Shown here: piece after piece, positions 16,071 to 24,920 of the stretch | How the letters are laid out: each line of letters starts with the position of its first letter | How positions within the stretch are numbered: position 1 is the stretch's first letter | Source: Spirochaetia bacterium | GTDB taxonomy: Bacteria; Spirochaetota; Spirochaetia; Treponematales; Rectinemataceae | DNA: 56,132 nucleotides | Direction of reading: 5' to 3' | Assembly: GCA_029975555.1 (NCBI GenBank) | Contig: JARKOY010000131.1 | Coordinates: forward strand, 1-56,132 | Program-made: the position numbers and the translations under genes | Notes under the pieces: model-generated | What the model was told of the DNA's origin: nothing | Databases searched by the model: none | Seen by the model: only the letters and a program-made list of their open reading frames with translations

Positions 16071-17051
16071 ATGATTGAACTGTCGCACGTGTCACGCACC
16101 TTTGGGGCATTCCGTGCGGTGGACGACATCAGTTTTTCCATACCGTCCGGCCAGATCGTCGGATTGTTGGGACCGAATGGAGCCGGCAAGACCACGACCA
16201 TGCGCATGATCACTGGCTTTTTGGCTCCAAGCAGCGGGACGATCAGCATCGACGGGACGGATGTCGCCGACGCGCCCATTGCAGCAAAGCGAAAAATAGG
16301 CTACATGCCGGAGTCCGCGCCGCTCTACAGCGATATGATCGTCGACGACTATCTGCGCTATGTCGCCGCAATGCAGGGCGTGGACGCCAACGCGAAAGTA
16401 CCTTCCCTCGCGGGCGTCTGCGGGCTTACCGACGTGATGCACAAGAACATCAGCGAACTTTCGCGGGGATACAAACAGCGCGTAGGACTTGCACACGCAC
16501 TCATGCAGGACCCCGAGATTCTCATCCTCGATGAGCCCACGAACGGCCTCGATCCGAACCAGATCATCGAGGTGCGCAACCTCATCAAGGAAATAGGGCG
16601 GACCCGCACCGTCATCGTATCGACCCACATTCTGGCCGAGGTCGAAATGATTTGCGACCGCGTCATCATCATTTCGAAAGGAAAAATCGTCGCGGACAGC
16701 CCGACCGAGGAGCTTCGCGGGCACTTTGGGCGCCGCATGACGTTGCGCCTCACCGTGGGCGGCTGCACGCGCGACGAACTCGTGTGCGCCCTCTCTTCGG
16801 TCCGAGGAGTGGGCGCAGTTAAAGACGCCAATTCCACCCAGATCCGTGGCGAAGCACATCCCATCAGCCTCATGCTTTCAGTCGATGAGGATGAAGAACC
16901 CCGGCCAGCGCTCTTCAGACAGGTTGTCGATCGAGGATGGACACTCTACGAACTCGCGGTCCAGACAAGCAGCCTCGAAGACGTGTTCCGTGCGCTCACT
17001 GCGGATACTCCCGTGGATCCTGGCGAATCGGCCAAGGAGGCGACACGATGA
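16071..17051 (+). CDS. ABC transporter ATP-binding protein (GldA-type)
   Basis: This is the ATPase of an ABC-2 type exporter. Walker A is GPNGAGKT near residue 40, the signature is LSRGYKQRVGLAHAL and Walker B is ILILDEPTNGLDP. A C-terminal extension of about 90 residues after the D-loop region is typical of GldA/NatA/CcmA-like subunits. The ATG at 16071 has GGAGG nearby; an in-frame upstream ATG at 16023 gives non-conserved sequence. The stop overlaps the permease start as ATGA. The four genes 16071-20850 form one operon. In gliding Bacteroidetes the equivalent genes are needed for motility, but in spirochaetes the substrate is unknown. Confidence 0.92.
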   Translation: MIELSHVSRTFGAFRAVDDISFSIPSGQIVGLLGPNGAGKTTTMRMITGFLAPSSGTISIDGTDVADAPIAAKRKIGYMPESAPLYSDMIVDDYLRYVAAMQGVDANAKVPSLAGVCGLTDVMHKNISELSRGYKQRVGLAHALMQDPEILILDEPTNGLDPNQIIEVRNLIKEIGRTRTVIVSTHILAEVEMICDRVIIISKGKIVADSPTEELRGHFGRRMTLRLTVGGCTRDELVCALSSVRGVGAVKDANSTQIRGEAHPISLMLSVDEDEEPRPALFRQVVDRGWTLYELAVQTSSLEDVFRALTADTPVDPGESAKEATR

Positions 17052-17794
17052 CTACTTCTTCAGCACCGCGCAGCACCACACAGCGACCCCATATCGCAGC
17101 CGTCATTATGAAGCGCGAACTGGGCGCATACTTTTCTGGGCCCATCGCCTACATCGTGACAGGCCTTTTCCTGCTCCTTTCGGGGATTCTTTTCTTTTCG
17201 GCCTTCTTTCTGCAGGATCGCGCCGAGCTGCGGCGCTTCTTCGATAATCTGCCCATCTTGCTGTCGTTTTTCATACCGGCGCTCACCATGCGCCTCTTCG
17301 CGGAAGAAAAACGCTCAGGAACCATCGAAACCCTCATGACCTTGCCCGTCACTGAGCTCGATGTCGTGTGGGGAAAATTCGCCGCGGCGTGGATCAGTGC
17401 AATTGCCATGCTCGCGCCCACTGTCTCTTATGTCGTGACGGTGGCGCTCTTCGGCCGCCCCGATCCTGGCCCCATCGTCGGAGGATATCTGGGCGCGCTC
17501 TTTCTCTGCGCGGCCTTCTCGGCGATCGGGCTCTTTGCATCATCCGTCACCAAGAATCAGATCATCTCCTTCTTCATCGCATTCGGAATCAGCATTGTGC
17601 TGTCCACGATGGATTATTTCTTGATATTCCTGCCGGGGACGGTGGTACATTTCTTGTCGTATTTTTCGGCAGGTGCGCATTTCAGCTCGATATCGAGGGG
17701 CATCCTCGATACGAGGGACTTACTCTATTTCGTGTCCGTGACGTTGCTTTTTTTAGTGTTGACCGTCGAGGTCGAACAGCGCGAGAGGAGGTAG
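17048..17794 (+). CDS. ABC-2 type permease (GldF-like)
   Basis: This 248-residue integral membrane protein has about six hydrophobic segments, such as IAYIVTGLFLLLSGILFFSA, AWISAIAMLAPTVSYVV and GALFLCAAFSAIGLFA. The cytoplasmic loop LFAEEKRSGTIETLMTLPV is the typical ABC-2 coupling motif. It starts within the stop of the ATPase gene (ATGA) and ends six bp before the GldG-like gene. It should form the channel with the ATPase encoded at 16071. Confidence 0.9.
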   Translation: MTTSSAPRSTTQRPHIAAVIMKRELGAYFSGPIAYIVTGLFLLLSGILFFSAFFLQDRAELRRFFDNLPILLSFFIPALTMRLFAEEKRSGTIETLMTLPVTELDVVWGKFAAAWISAIAMLAPTVSYVVTVALFGRPDPGPIVGGYLGALFLCAAFSAIGLFASSVTKNQIISFFIAFGISIVLSTMDYFLIFLPGTVVHFLSYFSAGAHFSSISRGILDTRDLLYFVSVTLLFLVLTVEVEQRERR

Positions 17795-17800
17795 CCTGCC

Positions 17801-19900
17801 ATGAAGAAATTCCTCACCTGGCTCAAGAGCCCTTCGAGCGACGGTGCTCTTTTCATCATCGTGCTGCTGCTCGCAAATATTGTCGGACAGCGGGCTTTCT
17901 TGCGCTTCGATCTGACCGGCCCACGGTCGTATTCGCTTTCTCCGGCGAGCGTGCAGCTCGTAAAGACGCTGCGCGAGCCTCTTTCCGTAAAAGTGTTCTT
18001 CTCCAGTAATTTGCCTGCGCCTTACAACAGCGTGGAGCAGTATGTGCGCGACCTTTTGGTGGAGTACAAAGGCGCGGCGAATCGCAACTTTAACTATGCG
18101 TTTTTCGACATGGACAAAAAAGAGAATCAGCAGCTCGCCTCGGATTACGGCATCGCGCAGGTGCAGATCCAACAGCTGTCCAACAATGAAGTGGGCATCA
18201 AAGAAGTGTGGATGGGGCTGGCGATCGTCTACCAGGACAGCATCAAAACCCTCGATTCGCTGACAACCTCCGATGGGCTCGAGTATAAACTCACCACGGC
18301 CATGTCGAAGATGATCAGCAGCGCTGACGCCTTGGCGGGCCTCGGGGAGCACGACAAAGTCAAGCTCACCCTGTACGCCACAGGCCTTCTTTCCAAGTTC
18401 AAGATTTCGGGCTTCGACACCATGGCAGCCCAGGTGAAGAACGCGTATGAGGCCATAAACAAGAAGAACATGAACCGCATCGAGTTCGACACTGTGGATC
18501 CAAGCCCCTCTGATATCCCAAACCTCGCGCAGAAATATGGCATCCAGACCATCACGTGGAAGGATGAAGGCGGTAAGCAAGGGCAGGGTGCGCTCGGCCT
18601 CGTCCTCGAATACAAAGACAATTTCCGGCTTATACCCCTCAGCATGCAGCGCTCGCTCTTTGGCTACACGATCGTGGGGCTCGATGCGCTCGAGACGAGT
18701 ATCGGCGATAGCCTGAGGAGCCTTATGGCGAGGTCGACCGATGTCGGCTATGTGACGAACCACGACGAGCCGAGCATCTATGACCAGCAGAACGGCGCAG
18801 GCAATTTCAACGGCCTGCTTTCCGACTTCTATACGCTGAAGGAGATCGATCTCTCGAAGGATCAAATCCCCGCGAGCCTGACGACCCTCATCGTCAATGG
18901 CCCAAAGAAGGCCTTCACCGATGAGGAGCTCTACAAGATCGACCAGTTCATCATGCGCGGAGGGAATGTCCTATTCTTCGTCGATCCCTTTGAAACGACC
19001 CAGGCCAGCTACTACGAGCCGCCGCAGTACAAGCCCCTCGATACCGGGCTCGGCAAGCTTTTGTCCGCCTACGGGGTGAGCCTTGGACAGAACTACGTGA
19101 TGGACGAGCATTGCTATACGACGATTCAGCAGGGCTACGGCAAGCTGTCACTGCCTTGGGCGCCACTGCTCACGCAGCGCCAGCTCGCGCCATCGAGCGT
19201 CATTACGAAAAACCTGGGCGACCTCATTTTTCTCCAGAACAGCGCGGTGGATCCGGCGAACGCTCTAGCGAACAAGGATCTCAAGGTCACCGTGTTGGCG
19301 AAGTCTTCGCCGCAGTCGTGGCTCGTGTCGAAGAATATCATGCTCAATCCGCTCATGACGGCCGCTCCGTCGGACAAATCCACCGAAAAGTCGTACGATT
19401 TGGCGGTGTTGATCGAGGGGAAGTTCAAGAGTGCGTTCGGAGCGCCGCCGCAGGCGGCTAGCGGCCAGTCGGGCCGCGCGGGCGGTGGCGCAGCTTTCGA
19501 GGGGGAATCGGGAAACGCAGGTTCTCTCGCGTCTTCCACACACCTCGCCGAAAGCGTCCTGCCTGGGAAAATTTTCGTGACGGGCTCTTCGGAGCTCACT
19601 GGTCCCCAGCTCATCGATCAGAATGGATCGCAGCCCGTGGCGCTCTTTGTACGAAATGTCGTCGACTACATGAGCGGTGCGGCCGATTTCTGCACGATGC
19701 GCACCAAGGGGCTCTCGCTGAGTAGACTCAGCGGCAAGAACAGCGGCGCAGCCGTCGCGGCAACGTTCTTCAATGAGTTTGGGCTCACAATTCTGGTGGC
19801 GGCGGCCGGGCTTATTGTGTGGCGCGCCCGCGCCAGGCGCCGCGAGCGCATACGGCGAAGATACAATCCCGTTGAAAATCCGCAGGAGGCTGAACAATGA
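17801..19900 (+). CDS. GldG-family ABC-associated membrane protein
   Basis: This 699-residue protein has an N-terminal membrane helix (about residues 15-32) followed by the GldG extracytoplasmic domain (FDLTGPRSYSLSPASVQLV, then VKVFFSSNLP and the tyrosine-rich VEQYVRDLLVEYK). The later GNVLFFVDPFE stretch belongs to the second, flavodoxin-like half. A C-terminal helix near residues 655-675 ends in a very basic tail (RARARRRERIRRRY). A Gly/Ala-rich linker around residues 550-570 is probably flexible. It follows the permease by six bp and overlaps the next gene. It is likely the periplasmic sensor or substrate-handling arm of the exporter; the substrate is unknown. Confidence 0.87.
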   Translation: MKKFLTWLKSPSSDGALFIIVLLLANIVGQRAFLRFDLTGPRSYSLSPASVQLVKTLREPLSVKVFFSSNLPAPYNSVEQYVRDLLVEYKGAANRNFNYAFFDMDKKENQQLASDYGIAQVQIQQLSNNEVGIKEVWMGLAIVYQDSIKTLDSLTTSDGLEYKLTTAMSKMISSADALAGLGEHDKVKLTLYATGLLSKFKISGFDTMAAQVKNAYEAINKKNMNRIEFDTVDPSPSDIPNLAQKYGIQTITWKDEGGKQGQGALGLVLEYKDNFRLIPLSMQRSLFGYTIVGLDALETSIGDSLRSLMARSTDVGYVTNHDEPSIYDQQNGAGNFNGLLSDFYTLKEIDLSKDQIPASLTTLIVNGPKKAFTDEELYKIDQFIMRGGNVLFFVDPFETTQASYYEPPQYKPLDTGLGKLLSAYGVSLGQNYVMDEHCYTTIQQGYGKLSLPWAPLLTQRQLAPSSVITKNLGDLIFLQNSAVDPANALANKDLKVTVLAKSSPQSWLVSKNIMLNPLMTAAPSDKSTEKSYDLAVLIEGKFKSAFGAPPQAASGQSGRAGGGAAFEGESGNAGSLASSTHLAESVLPGKIFVTGSSELTGPQLIDQNGSQPVALFVRNVVDYMSGAADFCTMRTKGLSLSRLSGKNSGAAVAATFFNEFGLTILVAAAGLIVWRARARRRERIRRRYNPVENPQEAEQ

Positions 19901-20850
19901 AACCTCGAAAGATAGCTCTGCTCTCCGCGATTGCGGTATTGATCGTGCTTCTTGTCGTCCAAATCTTGACTCCGCCACGAGGCTCTGTCCGTGAAATGAA
20001 GCTCTCGGAAGCGCCCGATACCATCGTTATCGCACATGGTGCCGACAGTGTGAGGCTCGCGCTCAAGGACGGCTCCTGGGTTGTCGGGGATGCACAATAC
20101 CCCGCGGACGCGTCCACGGCCCAGCGCATCGCAGCGTCGATTGAGGCCATCAAGGTCCTCGACGCCGTGGCGAAGACCAGCGACGATGCCGTACTCGCGC
20201 GCTATGGCCTCGACGCCGCGAACGCCATTACGGTCAAGGCCCTGAAGGGCGGCAAAGAGCTGCGCACCCTCGTCGTGGGCAAGGATGCGCCGACCGCTTC
20301 GCAGACCTACATCCGTCTTCAAGGCGGACGCGAGATTTACCTCGCCTCAGGAACGCTGCGGACCACGTTCGGCGTGAATGTCGACGAGCTGCGCAGCAAG
20401 GTTGTGTACAGCGTGAAATACGATGACATTTCGAAGATCACCGTGAGCGGTCCAGCGGGCACCTGGACTTTGGAAAAAGTCGGCAGCCCCGCGGCTTGGG
20501 CCCTCGCGTCGGATGGGAAGCAGAGAAGCGCAGAGGCTATCTCCCACACGGCGACCGCAAAGAGCAGCGCCATATCAATAGACCCCGACAAAGCTGCTGC
20601 ATGGGTCAAGAGCCTGATCGAGCTCACCGCGGACTCATGGCTTGCGGACGACGCCTCACTCCCGAATGTGGCGCCAACTACCGTGACGATAGGCCTCGGC
20701 GACCATGAGGTCAGCGTCAGCATCTATCCATCGGGCAGCGGCCACGATATGAAATACCTCTGTACCTCGAGCGCGACGCCTTACAAGTTCGTCATGGGGA
20801 GCTACGAGGCAGGGGTATTCTTAAAGCCCTTGGCCGACCTGAAAAAGTAA
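19897..20850 (+). CDS. DUF4340-type membrane-anchored protein
   Basis: A 317-residue protein with an N-terminal anchor helix (about residues 6-25, IALLSAIAVLIVLLVVQIL) and an extracytoplasmic beta-rich domain. Recurrent patterns are VRLALKDGSWVVGD, LRTLVVGKDAPTASQTYIRL and ELRSKVVYSVKYDDISKITV, which match the DUF4340 family that regularly follows GldG in exporter operons. The ATG at 19897 overlaps the gldG-like stop (ATGA), so the two are made together. It is the last gene of the exporter operon. Its molecular role is unknown. Confidence 0.85.
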   Translation: MKPRKIALLSAIAVLIVLLVVQILTPPRGSVREMKLSEAPDTIVIAHGADSVRLALKDGSWVVGDAQYPADASTAQRIAASIEAIKVLDAVAKTSDDAVLARYGLDAANAITVKALKGGKELRTLVVGKDAPTASQTYIRLQGGREIYLASGTLRTTFGVNVDELRSKVVYSVKYDDISKITVSGPAGTWTLEKVGSPAAWALASDGKQRSAEAISHTATAKSSAISIDPDKAAAWVKSLIELTADSWLADDASLPNVAPTTVTIGLGDHEVSVSIYPSGSGHDMKYLCTSSATPYKFVMGSYEAGVFLKPLADLKK

Positions 20851-20987
20851 GCTGGACAGCACTGAGGGGGCGGTGGAAGAAAAAAGAGTATATTTGGCGT
20901 TCATCAAGCCACCTCTGTGCAGCCCCCTTGTGGTGAGACAGATTCGATGCTTGAATCCTGATAGGAAAGACAGAAAGGGGTATAACG

Positions 20988-21887
20988 ATGGATAGGACGC
21001 AGGCGCGGAATACCTTCATCGATCTCATAGCCAGGTTCACGGATTATTCCAGTAAGCATCTGCCGGACGATGTGCGTACAAAACTAAAGGAGCTTGGCGA
21101 CCGGGAAGACAGCCAAATGGCCAAGATCATCTATACGGCAATGTTCGATGATATAAAAATGGCGGATGCGCTGAATCGCCCCGTCTGCCAAGATACCGGC
21201 GTCATACAGTATTTTGTGCGAGTGGGTACAAAGTTCCCCCTGATCGACGAAATCGAGGATGGCCTGCGTGAAGCCGTAAAAAAAGCCACGGAGATTGCGC
21301 CGCTGCGCCCCAATGCCGTGGAGGTCTTCGACGAGAAAAACACCGGCAATAATGTAGGAACCAGAATTCCATGGATCGATTGGGAAATTATGCCGAACAG
21401 GGACGATGTTGAGATATACTGCTACATGGCTGGGGGCGGCTGCAGTCTGCCGGGCACGGCCAAGGTCCTCATGCCGCTGGAAGGCTATGAGGGGGTGGTA
21501 AAGTTCGTGTTCGATCAGATCACCTCCTACGGAATCAACGCCTGTCCTCCTCTCTTGGTGGGGATCGGCATCGCCGGCTCCGTAGAAGTCGCCGCGAAAC
21601 TGTCAAAGAAGGCGCTCCTGCGGCCCCTCGGTTCTCACAACAGCAATCCTCGCGGTGCCGAACTGGAAGCTCGCATAGAGCAAGGCTTGAATGACCTCCA
21701 TATCGGACCAGGAGGCCTTTCGGGGAGGAGCTCGGTGATGGGCGTGCACATCGAGCAGGCGGCACGGCATCCTGCGACGATCGCAGTGGGGCTTTCCACG
21801 GGATGCTGGGCCCACCGAAGAGCGCTGATACGCATCGATGCCTCAATGGGCTACGAGGTCATCTCTCACAGAGGAGCCAAGATATGA
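20988..21887 (+). CDS. ttdA: L(+)-tartrate dehydratase-type hydrolyase, alpha subunit
   Basis: This [4Fe-4S] hydrolyase subunit acts with the next protein to dehydrate L-tartrate to oxaloacetate, or possibly malate to fumarate. Cluster-ligand regions are NRPVCQDTG near residue 60, [10 protein letters not shown] and [10 protein letters not shown]. The text closely follows E. coli TtdA from memory, including [22 protein letters not shown] and SSVMGVHIE. At 299 aa it matches TtdA (303) and is longer than a bare class I fumarase alpha piece. AAAGGGG precedes the ATG. The stop overlaps ttdB as ATGA. A small two-subunit fumarase remains the alternative. Confidence 0.85.
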   Translation: MDRTQARNTFIDLIARFTDYSSKHLPDDVRTKLKELGDREDSQMAKIIYTAMFDDIKMADALNRPVCQDTGVIQYFVRVGTKFPLIDEIEDGLREAVKKATEIAPLRPNAVEVFDEKNTGNNVGTRIPWIDWEIMPNRDDVEIYCYMAGGGCSLPGTAKVLMPLEGYEGVVKFVFDQITSYGINACPPLLVGIGIAGSVEVAAKLSKKALLRPLGSHNSNPRGAELEARIEQGLNDLHIGPGGLSGRSSVMGVHIEQAARHPATIAVGLSTGCWAHRRALIRIDASMGYEVISHRGAKI

Positions 21888-22501
21888 GCAAAATAGTCCT
21901 ACAAACGCCGATCTCTGATGCCGACATCGAGAGCCTTTCCGTCGGCGACATCATATATTTGGATGGACATCTGGTGACGGCGCGGGACGATGTGCACCAT
22001 CGCCTTTTGAAACAGGAACGAGCCCTCCCCGTGGACCTTGCAGGGAAGGCTATTTTCCATGCGGGGCCGATCATGAAGAAAATACAAGAGAAGCCGGGGC
22101 GATATGAGGTTGTTTCCATTGGGCCGACGACGAGCATGCGGATGGAGGCGTATGAAAAGGAGTTTATCCGACGCACCGGGCTCAAGCTGATCGTCGGCAA
22201 GGGCGGCATGGGGCCGCAGACGACCGAGGGCTGTCGAATCTATAAGGCGATTCATGCGGTCTTCCCTGGGGGGTGTGCCGTGCTGGCCGCCACCTGCGTG
22301 GAGGATGTCGAGTCCGTCGAATGGCTAGACCTGGGCATGCCGGAAGCCATGTGGATTCTGCGAGTAAAGGAATTCGGCCCCCTCATTGTCTCCATCGATA
22401 CGAAAGGGAATAATCTTTTCGAAAAGAATAGGCGGGCGTTTGAGGCACAGAAAGATGTCGTCCTCGAAGAAATCTGCCGTCACGTGGATTATTTCGGATA
22501 A
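21884..22501 (+). CDS. ttdB: L(+)-tartrate dehydratase-type hydrolyase, beta subunit
   Basis: A 205-residue swivelling beta subunit that completes the active site of the iron-sulfur hydrolyase. It shows [49 protein letters not shown] and [15 protein letters not shown], all in the order and spacing of E. coli TtdB, which is 201 residues long. The start overlaps ttdA by 4 bp, so the stoichiometry is probably 1:1. No transporter or regulator for tartrate is next to it, so the physiological substrate is not settled. Confidence 0.85.
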   Translation: MSKIVLQTPISDADIESLSVGDIIYLDGHLVTARDDVHHRLLKQERALPVDLAGKAIFHAGPIMKKIQEKPGRYEVVSIGPTTSMRMEAYEKEFIRRTGLKLIVGKGGMGPQTTEGCRIYKAIHAVFPGGCAVLAATCVEDVESVEWLDLGMPEAMWILRVKEFGPLIVSIDTKGNNLFEKNRRAFEAQKDVVLEEICRHVDYFG

Positions 22502-22550
22502 TGTGAGCGCCGATGCAGGGCTGTGGCTTCACAATCGAACGTTGGAAAAT

Positions 22551-22576
22551 AGGCATAGACTATAAAGTCTATGCCT
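22551..22576 (-). terminator. Terminator of the arabinose operon
   Basis: A perfect 10-bp stem AGGCATAGAC/GTCTATGCCT encloses TATAAA. On the minus strand it is followed by ATTTTCC, a short U-tract, so it fits the end of the ara operon about 100 bp after araD. It also lies 50 bp after ttdB and may slow forward transcripts. The remaining sequence of this 178-bp gap shows nothing clear. Confidence 0.65.
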
Positions 22577-22679
22577 AAGGGGGCCACCACAGGAGGCCTA
22601 CTGTTACGAACTTAAATATCCCTAGTACTCACAGTGCCTGCACATTATAAAGACCCACGGCCAAGTTGCGGTGGCGCCT

Positions 22680-23396
22680 CTATTTCTGCCCATAATACGC
22701 ATTCTTTCCATGCTTGCGCTCGAAGTGGCGGGCCAGGAGGCTCTGCTGCATCGGCGAAGGAGCTCTGCCCAGCGCCATGCGCGAGAGGATTGCCATCTTT
22801 GCGACATTCTCGAGGACCGCGGCGTTGTGCACGGCGTCCATCGCGGAGGTGCCCCAACAGAAAGGGCCGTGCGAGTGCACGATGACCGCAGGGACAGATG
22901 CTGGATCGATTCCACGGTTTCTGAATGTTTCGACGATCACGTTGCCGGTCTCGCGCTCGTAGTCGCCAGCAATTTCGGCGTCGCCGAGGCATCGGGTGCA
23001 GGGCACGGGGCCGTAGAAGTGATCGGCATGCGTCGTGCCTTCCGCAGGCAGGTCGAGGCCCGCCTGCGCCCATGCGGTGGCGTAGGTCGAGTGCGTGTGC
23101 ACAATGCCTGCAGCGAGGGGAAAAGCCTTGTAGAGCGCCAGGTGGGTCGGAAGGTCGGAGGAGGGCTTTAGACCGCCGCCTACAGGGCGGCCCTCCATGT
23201 CGACGACGACCATGTCCTCCGCGGTCATCGTCTCGTAGGGGACGCCGCTCGGCTTGATGACGACGAGGCCGCGTTCCCTGTCTATGGCGCTCGCATTCCC
23301 CCACGTGAAGAGGGCAAGCCCCAGGCGCGACAGCTCCAGATTGGCCGCGAGCACCTCTTCTCGCAGCGTCTTAAGTTCTCGTACGTTTATGGTCAT
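22680..23396 (-). CDS. araD: L-ribulose-5-phosphate 4-epimerase
   Basis: It converts L-ribulose 5-phosphate to D-xylulose 5-phosphate by a retro-aldol mechanism with zinc. [12 protein letters not shown] is the phosphate-binding start, [13 protein letters not shown] and [15 protein letters not shown] hold the first zinc histidines and [12 protein letters not shown] the third. At 238 aa it is close to the E. coli enzyme (231). The ATG at 23396 has AGAGG at proper spacing and is preferred over the GTG at 23405. It lies 33 bp after araA and is the last gene of the operon. Confidence 0.95.
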   Translation of the reverse strand: MTINVRELKTLREEVLAANLELSRLGLALFTWGNASAIDRERGLVVIKPSGVPYETMTAEDMVVVDMEGRPVGGGLKPSSDLPTHLALYKAFPLAAGIVHTHSTYATAWAQAGLDLPAEGTTHADHFYGPVPCTRCLGDAEIAGDYERETGNVIVETFRNRGIDPASVPAVIVHSHGPFCWGTSAMDAVHNAAVLENVAKMAILSRMALGRAPSPMQQSLLARHFERKHGKNAYYGQK

Positions 23397-23429
23397 GGCG
23401 CGCACCTCTTTCGCCAGAATATCGCCGGT

Positions 23430-24920
23430 TCACCGGCGATAGAGACGCTCTCGCTCGAGCTGGCGGCGCAGCTCGGGGACCGATGTCTGTCGCCCGATCA
23501 GCAGGCACTCGGTACCTGCCATCCGTGCCCAATCCTCCAGCATCTCGGCGGTGACCGCGTATGAGAAGCTCGTGTGGTGCGCGCCTCCGGCAAGCAGCCA
23601 GAGCTCGAGGGCCCCCTTGAAGTCGGGCAGGGGCTTCCACAGCGCCCGCGCCACCGGCAGTTTGGGCATGGAGTGGGGCAGGGGTACGGCCTCGACTTCG
23701 TTCACCACGAGCCTGAACGAATCGCCGAAGTCGAGCACCGTCGCGGCGACCGCAGTTCCAGACCTTGCATCGAAGACGAGCCGCGCCGGATCATCTTTGC
23801 CTCCGATCGAGAGAGGGTGCACTTCGATGCGTGGCCTAGCCGCCGCGATCGAGGGACAGACCTCGAGCATGTGGGCGCCCAGCACCATCTCGTTTCCTGG
23901 CTCCAGATGGTACGTGTAATCTTCCATGAACGAGGTGCCGCCCAAAAGCCCCTCGCTCATCACCTTCATCGCCCTCACGAGGGCAGCCGTCTTCCAGTCC
24001 CCTTCGGCGCCGAATCCGAAGCCCTCTTCCATAAGGTGCTGGACGGCCAGCCCCGGCAACTGCGGAAGACCCGCGAGGTCCTCAAATGTGGTGGTGAGGG
24101 CTTTTGCGCCGGTCTCGGCGAGGAAGCGTCGCAGCGCACACTCGATGGCGGCCTGTGCCCGCACTTTCCGCATTGCGCTCTCGTTGACGCGAACTTCCGG
24201 CGCGATATCGTAGCGCGCCTCGTATGCCTGCATCGCCGCATCGATTTCTTTTTCCGTCACCGAAGACAGGCGCTGCGCGACCTCTGAGACCCCATAGCCG
24301 TTCACCTGCCAGCCGAATTGGATCTGGGCCGACACCTTGTTCCCCTCGGTGACCGCGACTTCGCGCATATTGTCGCCCAAGCGCGCCACGCGCAGCGCCT
24401 TGCCGTCGGCAAAGGCCACCGCCGCCCGCATCCACGCGCCGATCCGCGCCAGCACCTCGGGATCCTGCCAGTAGCCGACCACGACCTTCCGCGCAGTCCT
24501 AAGGCGCGCGTGGATAAAGCCGTGCTCCCTGTCCCCGTGCGCCGACTGGTTCAGGTTCATGAAATCCATATCGATGGAGTCCCATGGGATGTCACGGTTG
24601 AACTGCGTGTGCAGGTGCAGAAGGGGCCTCTGGTTCTCCATAAGCCCCTGAATCCACATCTTGGAAGGGGAAAAGGTGTGCATCCACGTGATGATGCCTG
24701 CGCATTCCGGATCGGCGTTGGCCTTTCTGAACAGCGCGACGATGTCCTCGGGCGAAGTCGCGATGCCGGGCTGGATCACGGCGGCTGGTATCGCATCGCT
24801 CTGGTTGAAGAAGTCCGTCATGATTCTGGCGTGCGCGCTGACCTGCTCGAGCGTGCCTGGACCGTAGAGCAGCTGGCTGCCTACGATGAACCAAAATTTG
24901 TGCGATGGATATGTTTTCAT
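23430..24920 (-). CDS. araA: L-arabinose isomerase
   Basis: It interconverts L-arabinose and L-ribulose using manganese. The N-terminal FWFIVGSQLLYGPGTLEQV and the metal-site segments GFGAEGDWK, FMEDYTYHL, GAHMLEVCPS and GGAHHTSFSY carry the two glutamates and two histidines of the family. Length 496 aa equals the standard enzyme (about 500). Its start overlaps the araB stop as ATGA. Its position between araB and araD confirms an arabinose rather than xylose pathway. Confidence 0.97.
   Translation of the reverse strand: MKTYPSHKFWFIVGSQLLYGPGTLEQVSAHARIMTDFFNQSDAIPAAVIQPGIATSPEDIVALFRKANADPECAGIITWMHTFSPSKMWIQGLMENQRPLLHLHTQFNRDIPWDSIDMDFMNLNQSAHGDREHGFIHARLRTARKVVVGYWQDPEVLARIGAWMRAAVAFADGKALRVARLGDNMREVAVTEGNKVSAQIQFGWQVNGYGVSEVAQRLSSVTEKEIDAAMQAYEARYDIAPEVRVNESAMRKVRAQAAIECALRRFLAETGAKALTTTFEDLAGLPQLPGLAVQHLMEEGFGFGAEGDWKTAALVRAMKVMSEGLLGGTSFMEDYTYHLEPGNEMVLGAHMLEVCPSIAAARPRIEVHPLSIGGKDDPARLVFDARSGTAVAATVLDFGDSFRLVVNEVEAVPLPHSMPKLPVARALWKPLPDFKGALELWLLAGGAHHTSFSYAVTAEMLEDWARMAGTECLLIGRQTSVPELRRQLERERLYRR

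Noticed and set aside
17753-18865. 370-residue minus-strand frame over the GldG-like gene
   Set aside because: It has no ribosome site or domain, and the sense gene fits its operon with a 6-bp gap and an overlap.
20988-22501. Annotation as generic two-subunit class I fumarase
   Set aside because: Similarity to E. coli TtdA and TtdB along the whole length favours tartrate dehydratase type, though fumarase activity is not excluded.
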